64,000 bases of DNA, taken from assembly GCA_039989475.1 (NCBI GenBank), contig JBDXHU010000002.1, forward strand, positions 310,001 to 374,000, read 5' to 3'. This DNA comes from JBDXHU01 sp039989475 (GTDB lineage: Bacteria > Pseudomonadota > Gammaproteobacteria > Pseudomonadales > Halieaceae). The notes below the pieces were generated by a model that saw only the letters and a list, made by a program, of their open reading frames with translations, was not told where the DNA came from and did no database searches. Shown here one piece after another: positions 44,635 through 53,759 of this stretch (positions are counted from its first letter, which is position 1; each line of letters begins with the position of its first letter). A program made the translations under genes and the position numbers.

Positions 44635-47600
44635 ATGAGATTAAAAACAATCAAGTTGTCGGGCTTCAAGTCCTTTGTGGACCCCACGCAGGTGCACTTT
44701 CCCAGCAATATGTGCGCTGTAGTCGGCCCCAATGGCTGCGGTAAATCCAATGTAATCGACGCCGTGCGCTGGGTCATGGGCGAAAGCTCAGCCAAGAACT
44801 TGCGCGGCGAATCCATGACGGATGTCATCTTCAACGGCTCGGTCAATCGCCAGCCTGTAGGCCAGGCTTCTATTGAGCTGGTGTTCGATAATCAGGATGG
44901 CAGTGTCGGTGGTGAATACGCCAGTTATGCCGAGATCTCCATCAAGCGACAGGTCACCCGGGAGGGGCAGTCGGAGTATTTTCTCAACGGCACCCGCTGC
45001 CGGCGACGCGACATAACCGATATTTTCCTCGGCACAGGCCTCGGCCCGCGCAGCTATGCCATTATTGAGCAGGGCATGATTTCGCGGCTGATTGAATCCA
45101 AGCCTGAAGAGCTGCGGGTATTTATCGAGGAGGCAGCTGGCATTTCCAAGTACAAGGAGCGCCGCAAGGAAACCGAAAGCCGCATGCGCCGCACCCTGGA
45201 AAACCTGGAGCGCCTGACCGACCTTCGCGATGAGCTTGAGCGCCAGTTGCAGCACTTGCAGCGTCAGTCCCAAGCGGCGGAGAAGTACAGCGAATTCAAA
45301 CAGGAAGAACGGGCCCTCAAGTCTCAGTTGCAGGCCTTGCAGTGGCAGTCATTAGACGGCCGCATCGGCACTGCCCGCCACGATATCGGCGAACTGGATA
45401 TCAAGCTCGAAAGCGTGGTCGCCGAGCACCGACAGGTCGATGCGCGCATAGAAGAGTTGCGCGTCAACCACACCGAAGCCAGCGATACTTTCAACGAAGT
45501 GCAGGCGCGTTATTACAGTATCGGTTCTGAAGTAGCCCGTATCGAACAGACCATCAAACACCAGCAGGAACGCTCGCGACAGTTGACGGAAGACCTGGTC
45601 CAGACCGAGGACAGTTTCAAGCAAGCCGAGCAACACCTTGAAGATGACGGCGCCAAGCAGAGCCAGTGGGAGCAGGAGTTGGCGGCTGTCACGCCTGAGC
45701 TGTCGCGCCTGCAGGCAGCGGAACAGCAATCTTCTGACTCCCTGTTGCAGGCGGAAGATGTAATGCAGTCCTGGCAGCAGGAGTGGGATGATTTCAACCA
45801 GCATGCGGCCAAGCCGCGTCAGCAGGCTGAGGTGCAGCAGTCACGTATTCAGCACCTGGAACAGGCACTACAGCGTATTCAGCAGCGCATCAGCAGTCTG
45901 GAGCAGGAGAAGGAAAGCCTGTCGGCTGGACCCGCCGATCAGTTGTGTGAGCAATTAGGTGAGAAAATCGCCGCCCAGGAGCTGGCCATGGCGGCGCAGC
46001 AAAATCGGGGCGATGAGTTACTGCAGCAAGTCAATGCGGCCCGCGACCGTCGCAACCAGCTGTCGACAAGCCTGGATGAGGCGCGCGGTGTGCTGCAGGG
46101 AATGCGCGGCCGGCAGGCCTCGCTGGAGGCCTTGCAGCAGGGCCGGGCAGGGGCAGGCGAGGCCGTTGAGTCCTGGCTCGATCAGCAGCAGTTAAGTGCA
46201 AGACCACGCTTGCTGGAACAAATTCAAGTAGAGCCCGAGTGGCAAAACGCAGTGGAGACTGTGCTGGGAGATAATTTGCGGGCTGTCTGCGTAGAGCGCA
46301 TCGAGCAGTTTGCCAGCGCCCTGGAACAATCCCCGCGTGGCCAGATGATGCTGATGGATGCTTCGGCCCAGCAGGCCGCTACTGGCCTGGCGACCAAGGT
46401 CAGCGGTGTCGCCAATGTGCAGGGTCTGCTCGGCGCTGTACAGGTGGCCGAAAACCTGGCTGATGCACTGCAGAGGCGCTCCACGCTGGAGGCGCATCAA
46501 TCGCTGATCACCCGCGATGGAATCTGGGTGGGTGCTGACTGGGTGCGGGTTAATAACCTCGCCGAGGAAGAGGGCGGTGTCATTGCTCGCCAGCAGGAGC
46601 TGGAACAGTTGGCCGGGGAAATGTCCGTAGCGGAACAGCACTGCGCCGAATTGGAAACAGAGCTGGCGCAGCTCGGCGAAACACTCAAGCAAATGGAGCA
46701 GCAGCGGCATGATGCCCAGGCCCAACTGCAGAGTGTTACCCGCGAGCACGCTGAAATGGCCGCTGAGTTAAGTGCGGAGCAGGCCAAGATCGAACAGATC
46801 AGCAAGCGCCGCGATGGTGTTAACCGCGAGATTGATGAATCCCGCAGCCAGTTCCAGGCTGAACAGGAAGGACTCGCCGAGGCGCGTCAGCTACTGTCGG
46901 CGGCGATCGAGTCCATGGAGCAGGATTCGAAGCAGCGGGAGACCTTGTTGTCCCAGCGCGACGCCGCTCGTACCCAGCTTGACGAGGCGCGCCAGGCGGC
47001 GCGTCACGATAAGGACGCCGCCCACCAGACAGCCATGCAGCATCAGTCGCTACAGGCTCAGTTGCAGTCAATGATTCAGTCTATCGAGCGCACCAGTGAC
47101 CAGGTGCGTAGATTGATAGAGCGCAAGCAAAGCCTGCAGGAAAATATTCAAAGCAATGACGCACCGCTGGAAGGTCTGCAGGAAGACCTGAAAACCCAGC
47201 TGCAGCAGCGTCTGCTGGTCGAGTCCGAGTTGGGCGAGGCGCGCGATAAGGTGGCCAGTATTGATGGTGAGTTGCGATCCGCTGAAGGCGAGCGAGCCTC
47301 CATTGAGCAGCGTTCCGAGGCGGTTCGCGGCCAGTTGGAGAAGCTCAAACTGGAAAACCAGACCTTGCAGGTGCAGCGGGAAACCCTGGAGAAGGCCTTG
47401 CTGGAAAGCGAGCACGAGCTGGAAGCTGTGCTAGCCGGTTTGCCCGAAGAGGCCGAGGAGGCTGAGTGGCAGCGGCGCCTGGAACAGGTGGGCAATCGTA
47501 TCACCAGGCTGGGACCCATTAACCTGGCGGCGATCGATGAATACACCCAGCAGTCCGAGCGCAAGAATTACCTGGACGCCCAGAACGAGGATTTGGAAAC

Positions 47601-48123
47601 GGCATTGCAGACCCTGGAGTCAGCGATCCGTAAAATCGACAAGGAGACTCGCAATCGTTTCCGCGAGACCTTCGATCAGGTTAATGCCAGCTTGCAGGAG
47701 CTCTTCCCGCGAGTGTTTGGCGGTGGCTCAGCTTATCTTGAGATGACCGGCGAGGACCTGCTGGACACGGGCATCACAATTATGGCGCGCCCACCTGGCA
47801 AGAAGAATGCCACCATCCACCTGCTGTCCGGTGGTGAAAAAGCGCTGACTGCCATTGCCCTGGTATTTTCCATCTTCCGGCTTAACCCAGCGCCTTTTTG
47901 TATGCTGGATGAGGTGGATGCACCGCTGGACGACGCCAATACCAGCCGCTACGCACGTATGGTCAAGGAAATGTCCGAGCATGTGCAGTTCATATTTATT
48001 ACCCATAACAAGATCACTATGGAAATGGCCGACCACCTGATGGGTGTGACCATGCAGGAACCCGGCGTGTCTCGCCTGGTAACAGTGGATGTAGAAGCGG
48101 CGGCAGAACTGGCGGCGGTCTAG
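44635..48123 (+). CDS. smc: Chromosome partition protein SMC
   Basis: The 1162-residue ATPase has Walker A GPNGCGKS (31-38), a first coiled coil (about 170-500), a hinge domain (about 510-660, with LGDNLRAVCVERIEQF), a second coiled coil, the ABC signature LLSGGEKALTAIALVF (from about 1063) and Walker B FCMLDEVDAPLDDAN. It organises chromosomes with ScpA and ScpB. An AT-rich upstream segment with a TATAAT at about 44580 may be its promoter. zipA follows after 11 bases. Confidence 0.96.
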   Translation: MRLKTIKLSGFKSFVDPTQVHFPSNMCAVVGPNGCGKSNVIDAVRWVMGESSAKNLRGESMTDVIFNGSVNRQPVGQASIELVFDNQDGSVGGEYASYAEISIKRQVTREGQSEYFLNGTRCRRRDITDIFLGTGLGPRSYAIIEQGMISRLIESKPEELRVFIEEAAGISKYKERRKETESRMRRTLENLERLTDLRDELERQLQHLQRQSQAAEKYSEFKQEERALKSQLQALQWQSLDGRIGTARHDIGELDIKLESVVAEHRQVDARIEELRVNHTEASDTFNEVQARYYSIGSEVARIEQTIKHQQERSRQLTEDLVQTEDSFKQAEQHLEDDGAKQSQWEQELAAVTPELSRLQAAEQQSSDSLLQAEDVMQSWQQEWDDFNQHAAKPRQQAEVQQSRIQHLEQALQRIQQRISSLEQEKESLSAGPADQLCEQLGEKIAAQELAMAAQQNRGDELLQQVNAARDRRNQLSTSLDEARGVLQGMRGRQASLEALQQGRAGAGEAVESWLDQQQLSARPRLLEQIQVEPEWQNAVETVLGDNLRAVCVERIEQFASALEQSPRGQMMLMDASAQQAATGLATKVSGVANVQGLLGAVQVAENLADALQRRSTLEAHQSLITRDGIWVGADWVRVNNLAEEEGGVIARQQELEQLAGEMSVAEQHCAELETELAQLGETLKQMEQQRHDAQAQLQSVTREHAEMAAELSAEQAKIEQISKRRDGVNREIDESRSQFQAEQEGLAEARQLLSAAIESMEQDSKQRETLLSQRDAARTQLDEARQAARHDKDAAHQTAMQHQSLQAQLQSMIQSIERTSDQVRRLIERKQSLQENIQSNDAPLEGLQEDLKTQLQQRLLVESELGEARDKVASIDGELRSAEGERASIEQRSEAVRGQLEKLKLENQTLQVQRETLEKALLESEHELEAVLAGLPEEAEEAEWQRRLEQVGNRITRLGPINLAAIDEYTQQSERKNYLDAQNEDLETALQTLESAIRKIDKETRNRFRETFDQVNASLQELFPRVFGGGSAYLEMTGEDLLDTGITIMARPPGKKNATIHLLSGGEKALTAIALVFSIFRLNPAPFCMLDEVDAPLDDANTSRYARMVKEMSEHVQFIFITHNKITMEMADHLMGVTMQEPGVSRLVTVDVEAAAELAAV

Positions 48124-48134
48124 CGAGAAAAGAG

Positions 48135-49118
48135 ATGGACATAAGCGTGCGCGACTGGATGATTATCATAGGAGTACTGCTGATCGTGGCGGTGCTGCTG
48201 GATGGTTATCGGCGTATGCGCGACCCCAGGCGCTTGCGGGTGTCCTTGAGCCCGGTACCCGACGGTGATGATGAGCGCGACGATATCAGTGTCTCTCATG
48301 AGCTGCCCAATGGCGGCGCCAGGGTGCTGACCCGCGCTGAAACTGAGCAGGCAGCAGCTGCCGCTGCACTGCAGTCCGGCGCAGCGGCAGCGCAAGCTGA
48401 CTCGCCCCCCCTTGAGTCAAAAGCAGAGTCAAAAACCGTATCAAGAGCCGAGTCAGAAGCCGAGTCGGAAACAGAGCCTGAAGCGGCACCGGATGAGCAG
48501 GGCGAACCGCCGCTGCTGACCGAAGAGGTGCCAGATCAGACGCTGGTGGCAGAATCAACATCGACGCCCGGGCCGGAATCAGCGGCGCTGAGCCGGGGTG
48601 TGCTCGGCGAAAACCTGGATATGCTTCAGGGGATGGTTGCAGATAGCCGCGACGAGGTGGTGGACTCCAATGCGCCGGCGCCGGCCCAGGAAGTGTTGAT
48701 GTTACATGTGGTCGCTCGCGAGCCGGCCGGTTTTCCAGGCGACGATATACTCCAGGTATTACTGGCCTACAACCTGCGCTTCGGCGAGATGGATTTTTTC
48801 CATCGCCATGAAGAGGCGGCCGGGCGTGGCAGTATCCAGTTCAGTGTGGCCAATATGCTGCAGCCGGGCGTTTTCAATATTGATGCCATGTCGGATTTTT
48901 CCACCAGCGGCCTGATCTTTTTCTGCAGCCTGCCTGGTCCTGAGGACATGATGGGAGCATTTGAACAAATGCTGGAAACCGCGCGCGGTGTGGCGGAGCA
49001 TCTCGGTGGTGATGTGCTGGATGAATCCCGCAGCGCCACCACCCGGCAAACCCTGGAACACATGCGCCAGCGTATTCGCGACCTGGAGCGCAAGCTGCTT
49101 ACCCAGGGCAAGCGCTAA
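48135..49118 (+). CDS. zipA: Cell division protein ZipA
   Basis: The 327-residue protein has the ZipA layout: an N-terminal membrane anchor (WMIIIGVLLIVAVLLDGYRR), a basic segment, a long low-complexity linker of glutamate, serine and alanine (about 85-150), and a C-terminal FtsZ-binding domain from about residue 185 (VLMLHVVAREPAGFPGDDIL, GEMDFFHRHEE, ARGVAEHLGGDVLDESRS). It tethers FtsZ to the membrane at the division site. The smc-zipA-ligA order is common in gammaproteobacteria. Confidence 0.94.
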   Translation: MDISVRDWMIIIGVLLIVAVLLDGYRRMRDPRRLRVSLSPVPDGDDERDDISVSHELPNGGARVLTRAETEQAAAAAALQSGAAAAQADSPPLESKAESKTVSRAESEAESETEPEAAPDEQGEPPLLTEEVPDQTLVAESTSTPGPESAALSRGVLGENLDMLQGMVADSRDEVVDSNAPAPAQEVLMLHVVAREPAGFPGDDILQVLLAYNLRFGEMDFFHRHEEAAGRGSIQFSVANMLQPGVFNIDAMSDFSTSGLIFFCSLPGPEDMMGAFEQMLETARGVAEHLGGDVLDESRSATTRQTLEHMRQRIRDLERKLLTQGKR

Positions 49119-49124
49119 AGCAAG

Positions 49125-51155
49125 ATGCCCAAATCCGCTGCAGATGAAATAGAAGCGCTGCGAGGAGAGCTGCGCGAACACAACTATCGCTATCACGTTC
49201 TCGATGATCCCAGCATACCTGATGTGAACTACGACCGGCTCATGCGGCGGCTCGAACAGTTGGAGCTGGCGCATCCCGAGTTGTTGACGGCGGACTCCCC
49301 CACCCAGCGCATTGGCGCCGAGCCCCTGTCTGGCTTTAGCCAGGTGCAGCATGAGTTGCCCATGCTGTCTCTAGATAACGCATTCAACGCTGAAGAGATG
49401 GCTGATTTTGAACGGCGCCTGCAGGATCGGCTCAAGTCCGAGGCCGCCATTGAGTTTGCCTGTGAGCCCAAGCTTGATGGCATTGCCGTCAGCTTGCTCT
49501 ACCGCGAGGGCGAGCTGGTGCGTGGCGCTACCCGTGGTGACGGTCGCACTGGTGAAGATATAACCCACAATGTGCGCACTATTCCTTCAATTCCCCTGCG
49601 CTTGCTGGGGACGGGCTATCCACGCTTGTTGGAGGTGCGCGGAGAAGTCTATATGCCGCGCGCCGGATTTGACGCCATCAATGAGCAGGCACGAGCGCGT
49701 GATGAAAAGGTATTCGTCAATCCGCGCAATGCCGCCGCTGGCACCTTGCGCCAATTGGATCCGCGAATAACCGCCACCCGGCCGCTGGAAATGTGCAGCT
49801 ACAGCGTTGGCCAGGTGGAGGGCGGCAAGTTGCCCGGGCGTCACTCGGAGATCCTTGACCAACTGCAGGCCTGGGGACTGCGCATCAATGCCCAGTCCTC
49901 GCTCGCGGTTGGTGTCACTGCCTGTAACGATTACTACGACCGTGTTGCCTCCCTGCGCGATACGCTGGCCTATGACATTGACGGTATCGTCTTTAAGGTC
50001 AACTCCATTGCATTGCAACAGCAGCTGGGTTTCGTGGCGCGCGCGCCGCGCTGGGCAATCGCCCGTAAATTCCCGGCCCAGGAGGAGATGACCCGGCTGC
50101 TGGATGTTGAATTCCAGGTTGGACGCACCGGCGCGGTAACCCCGGTGGCGCGACTGGAGCCGATTTTTGTCGGTGGGGTGACGGTGAGCAATGCTACCTT
50201 GCACAACCGGGATGAGATTGAGCGTTTGGGTGTCATGATCGGTGATACGGTCATTGTGCGCCGTGCCGGTGACGTAATTCCCCAGGTAGTATCTGTGGTG
50301 CAGCCAGAGCGCCCGGCAGATGCGCGCTCCGTGCTTTTCCCCACTGCTTGCCCGGTCTGCCAGTCGCCCCTGGAGCAGGCTGAGGACGAGGCCGTCATAC
50401 GCTGTTCCGGCGGCCTGGTTTGTGCGGCACAGCAGAAGGAGGCCATCAAGCATTTTGCTTCCCGGCGGGCCATGGATGTTGATGGCCTGGGCGACAAGCT
50501 GGTAGAGCAGTTGGTCGATGAGGGCCTGATCGCCTCGGTGGCAGATCTCTACCAACTGCGGGTTGAGCAACTGGCGGCGCTGGAACGTATGGGTGAAAAG
50601 TCTGCGAGCAAGCTGGTGCAGGCCCTTGATGTTAGTCGCAATACCAGTCTGGCTCGCTTCATTTTCGCACTTGGTATTCGTGAGGTGGGCGAGGCGACGG
50701 CGCTGAACCTGGCGCGACACTTTGGCAATTGGGAGGCCCTGGTCGCGGCCAGCGAAGAAGAGCTGCTGTCGGTAGATGATGTAGGCCCCGTGGTCGCCGA
50801 CCACCTGCGGCAATTTTTTGATTCCGACAACAGTATGGCGTTGGTGGCCGAACTGCGTAAGGGCGGCGTTAGCTGGCCGGACCTGCCGGTGCAGCCCGCG
50901 GCTGAATTGCCGCTGGCGGGGCAGACCTGGGTGGTGACCGGTACCCTGGAGAGTATGAGTCGGGATGAGGCCAAGGCACGCTTGCAGGAGTTGGGTGCTA
51001 AAGTCGCCGGTAGCGTATCGGCCAGGACCAGCTGTGTGGTAGCCGGACCGGGCGCAGGTTCCAAGCTTGGCAAGGCCCGGGAACTGGACGTTAATGTGAT
51101 TGATGAAGTGGCTTTTCTGGCCCTGCTAAATGCTCATGAGGCACCTGCAGAATGA
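49125..51155 (+). CDS. ligA: NAD-dependent DNA ligase LigA
   Basis: The 676-residue enzyme has the adenylation motif CEPKLDGIAVSLLYREGELV with K116, then RGDGRTGEDIT, an OB domain (FQVGRTGAVTPVARLEPI), a four-cysteine zinc finger (CPVCQSPLEQAEDE and following CSGGLVC), helix-hairpin-helix repeats and a C-terminal BRCT domain (GQTWVVTGTLESMSRDEAKA). It seals nicks during replication and repair. It is six bases after zipA. Confidence 0.97.
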   Translation: MPKSAADEIEALRGELREHNYRYHVLDDPSIPDVNYDRLMRRLEQLELAHPELLTADSPTQRIGAEPLSGFSQVQHELPMLSLDNAFNAEEMADFERRLQDRLKSEAAIEFACEPKLDGIAVSLLYREGELVRGATRGDGRTGEDITHNVRTIPSIPLRLLGTGYPRLLEVRGEVYMPRAGFDAINEQARARDEKVFVNPRNAAAGTLRQLDPRITATRPLEMCSYSVGQVEGGKLPGRHSEILDQLQAWGLRINAQSSLAVGVTACNDYYDRVASLRDTLAYDIDGIVFKVNSIALQQQLGFVARAPRWAIARKFPAQEEMTRLLDVEFQVGRTGAVTPVARLEPIFVGGVTVSNATLHNRDEIERLGVMIGDTVIVRRAGDVIPQVVSVVQPERPADARSVLFPTACPVCQSPLEQAEDEAVIRCSGGLVCAAQQKEAIKHFASRRAMDVDGLGDKLVEQLVDEGLIASVADLYQLRVEQLAALERMGEKSASKLVQALDVSRNTSLARFIFALGIREVGEATALNLARHFGNWEALVAASEEELLSVDDVGPVVADHLRQFFDSDNSMALVAELRKGGVSWPDLPVQPAAELPLAGQTWVVTGTLESMSRDEAKARLQELGAKVAGSVSARTSCVVAGPGAGSKLGKARELDVNVIDEVAFLALLNAHEAPAE

Positions 51156-51751
51156 AATATAAGCTATTGATAATATTATGTATATTGACTTCAGCTTGCA
51201 CGACTTCGCCCCCCTCGGACGTGAACAATGTCTGCAGCATTTTCCGGGAAAAAGATGGCTGGTATGACGATGCCGACGACTCCCGGGATCGCTGGGGCAG
51301 CCCCATTCCGGTGATGATGGCGATTATGTACCAGGAGTCGCGCTTTAAGGCCAAGGCCAAGCCACCTCGCAAGAAGATCCTCTGGGTCATACCCGGGCCG
51401 CGACCATCCAATTCCTACGGCTATACCCAGGCATTGGAAGAAACCTGGGAAGTGTATATGCGCGACGCGGGTAACTACGGCGCTGATCGGGATGATTTCG
51501 CGGATTCAATCGATTTCGTTGGCTGGTACAACCACCAGTCCTACCGTCGCAATGGCATCAAGAAGGATGATCCCTATCATCTCTACCTGGCCTACCATGA
51601 GGGTCACGGTGGATTTAACAAGCGCAGCTACAAGAACAAGCAATGGCTCAAGGACGTTTCCAGAAAGGTCTCGAGGCAGTCATCCCGCTATGCCACCCAG
51701 CTGAAGGGCTGTGAGGAAGAGCTGGAGGACAGCGGCTGGTGGTTCTGGTAG
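51152..51751 (+). CDS. Lipoprotein with transglycosylase-SLT-like domain
   Basis: The 199-residue protein has a lipoprotein signal (LIILCILTSAC) and a catalytic-like block, MMAIMYQESRFKAKA, with the E-S pair of lytic transglycosylases of the SLT family, followed by SYGYTQALEETWEVY and later YLAYHEGHGGF. It may cleave peptidoglycan from the outer membrane. It starts four bases before the ligA stop (ATGA) and is probably co-transcribed with it. The exact enzyme family is uncertain. Confidence 0.75.
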   Translation: MKYKLLIILCILTSACTTSPPSDVNNVCSIFREKDGWYDDADDSRDRWGSPIPVMMAIMYQESRFKAKAKPPRKKILWVIPGPRPSNSYGYTQALEETWEVYMRDAGNYGADRDDFADSIDFVGWYNHQSYRRNGIKKDDPYHLYLAYHEGHGGFNKRSYKNKQWLKDVSRKVSRQSSRYATQLKGCEEELEDSGWWFW

Positions 51752-51971
51752 CAAGATAAGGATAGGAGTGTTTCCGGGCTGGCAGGCTAAGTGTTTGGTT
51801 TTCAGCGACTTTCCCACTGCACTTCATGTTATTTCCGCATTCTGTATGACACAATAAACCGGTTTGCCAGCACTGCCCCATGGGTCGGCGCTTGCCCGTC
51901 AATCCAGCTGCAAGAGCGACGCGTAAAACAGAGAGTAATAACAAGAATAGAGTAGAGGCTTTAGTAGTATT

Positions 51972-53759
51972 GTGAAAACAACTGATATCAAGAACCCGGA
52001 ATACTTTCACAAGGTTGTGGACTGTCAGTACGCCTGCCCGGCGCACACCCCGGTACCGGAATATATACGGCTTATTGCGGCAGAACGTTACGACGATGCC
52101 TATATGATTAACTGGGAGTCGAACGTGTTTCCCGGCGTTCTCGGCCGCACCTGCGACCGGCCCTGCGAGCCCGCCTGTCGCCGTGGCCGAATTGAAGAAG
52201 AGCCTGTCGCCATTTGCCGTCTCAAGCGTGTATGCGCCGACAACAAGGATGATGCGGCAATCGCTGCACGCATGCCTGAGATTCCCAGGCGCAAAAATGG
52301 CAAGAAAATAGCCCTGGTAGGGGCCGGACCGGCCTCGCTGACTGTAGCCCGGGACCTGATGCCGCTGGGCTACGAGGTCGACCTCTACGACGAGCAGCTG
52401 GAGGGCGGCGGCATGATGTTGAGCCAGATCCCGGCCTTCCGCCTGCCCATAGAAGTGCTCCGTCAGGAGGTCAACTACATTCTCGATATGGGTGTCATCA
52501 GCACCTTCGGCCACTACGTCGATAGTCTCAAAGAACTATTGGCCAAGGACTACGACGCGGTGTTTATCGGTACTGGCGCGCCGCTGGGCAAGGACCTGGC
52601 CAAGTTGCCGGGAAGGCAGGAAGCCGATGCGCAGATACATATTGGCATCGAATGGCTGGCCAGTGTCGCCTTCGAGCATGTGAAGAGCATTGGGAAAAAG
52701 GTCATTGTGCTGGGCGGTGGCAACACGGCGATGGACTGCTGTCGCACCTCCCGCCGTCTCGGCGGCGAAGACGTGCGGGTAGTGGTACGCAGCCCCTTTG
52801 CAGATATGAAGGCGTCTCCCTGGGAAAAGGAAGATGCCATGCATGAGGATATTCCCATCTATGACAATCATGTGCCCAAGGAATTTGTCATGGAAGACGG
52901 CCAGTTCAAGGGCGTTAGGTTCGAGAAGGTTGAAGCTGTCTATGACGAGCAGGGTAATCGCGAACTGGTGCCGACCGGAGAAGACCTGGTCTTCATGGAA
53001 TGTGACGAGGTTCTGATGGCGATCGGCCAGGAGAACAGCTTTCCCTGGATCGAGCGCGATATTGGCATTGAATTTGGTAAGTGGGATATGCCGGTCGTAG
53101 ATGAGCTTAGCTTCAAGACCAGCCACCCCAGTGTATTCATTGGCGGAGACGCAGCCTTTGGCCCGGAGAATGTGATTACCGCCGTCGCCCACGGGCACCA
53201 GGCGGCCGTATCCATTGACCTGCACTGCCGTGGCGAAAATATCAATGAACGGCCCGCTCCCGGGGTAAACCTGGTTAGCCAAAAGATGGGCGTACACGAG
53301 TGGAGCTACGATAACGCGATTGAAAACGACCTGCGCTTTATTGTGCCCCAGGCCGACAAGAAAAAGACTCTGGGTGATCGCAAGCTTGAGGTTGAATTGG
53401 GCTTCGATGTGGCAACCGGTTTCAGGGAGGCCCAGCGTTGTCTCAATTGTGATGTTCAGACCGTGTTCGACGCGCCGCGCTGTATTGAATGTGATGCCTG
53501 TGTCGATATCTGTCCCACTGACTGCATCACCTTTGCGCCACCGGCAGAGGAGGCGGAGTTGCGCACCAGGCTGTCAGCCCCGGCGGGCAATCTCGCCCAG
53601 GACCTGTACCTGGCGGACGGTTTGCAAACCCAGCGCCTGATGGTCAAGGATGAAAACGTCTGTCTACACTGCGGTCTCTGCGCTGAGCGTTGCCCGACCA
53701 CTGCCTGGGATATGCAGAAATTCCTCTATAACGTGAGCAAGGCGGGGCAGCCAGCATGA
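51972..53759 (+). CDS. GltD-like NAD(P)-binding flavoprotein with C-terminal ferredoxin domains
   Basis: The 595-residue protein joins three parts. The N terminus is the iron-sulfur domain of glutamate-synthase small-subunit type (CQYACPAHTPVPEYI, CDRPCEPACRRGRI). The middle has FAD and NAD(P) folds (KKIALVGAGPASLTVARDL at about 111; VIVLGGGNTAMDCCRTSRR at about 245). The C terminus has two 4Fe-4S motifs, CIECDACVDICPTDC (about 503) and CLHCGLCAERCP (about 563). It probably moves electrons between NAD(P)H and ferredoxin-like clusters. It overlaps the 2-oxoacid oxidoreductase alpha gene by four bases, so the likely job is to pass electrons from that enzyme to pyridine nucleotide. The GTG start has only a weak ribosome site. 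Confidence 0.87.
   Translation: MKTTDIKNPEYFHKVVDCQYACPAHTPVPEYIRLIAAERYDDAYMINWESNVFPGVLGRTCDRPCEPACRRGRIEEEPVAICRLKRVCADNKDDAAIAARMPEIPRRKNGKKIALVGAGPASLTVARDLMPLGYEVDLYDEQLEGGGMMLSQIPAFRLPIEVLRQEVNYILDMGVISTFGHYVDSLKELLAKDYDAVFIGTGAPLGKDLAKLPGRQEADAQIHIGIEWLASVAFEHVKSIGKKVIVLGGGNTAMDCCRTSRRLGGEDVRVVVRSPFADMKASPWEKEDAMHEDIPIYDNHVPKEFVMEDGQFKGVRFEKVEAVYDEQGNRELVPTGEDLVFMECDEVLMAIGQENSFPWIERDIGIEFGKWDMPVVDELSFKTSHPSVFIGGDAAFGPENVITAVAHGHQAAVSIDLHCRGENINERPAPGVNLVSQKMGVHEWSYDNAIENDLRFIVPQADKKKTLGDRKLEVELGFDVATGFREAQRCLNCDVQTVFDAPRCIECDACVDICPTDCITFAPPAEEAELRTRLSAPAGNLAQDLYLADGLQTQRLMVKDENVCLHCGLCAERCPTTAWDMQKFLYNVSKAGQPA

Noticed and set aside
48400..48580. Repetitive glutamate/serine codons in zipA as a repeat element
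   Set aside because: This is the normal variable linker of ZipA, not a separate repeat.
49587..50813. 408-codon open frame on the minus strand inside ligA
   Set aside because: The plus-strand ligase is certain and the antisense product has no recognisable motif.
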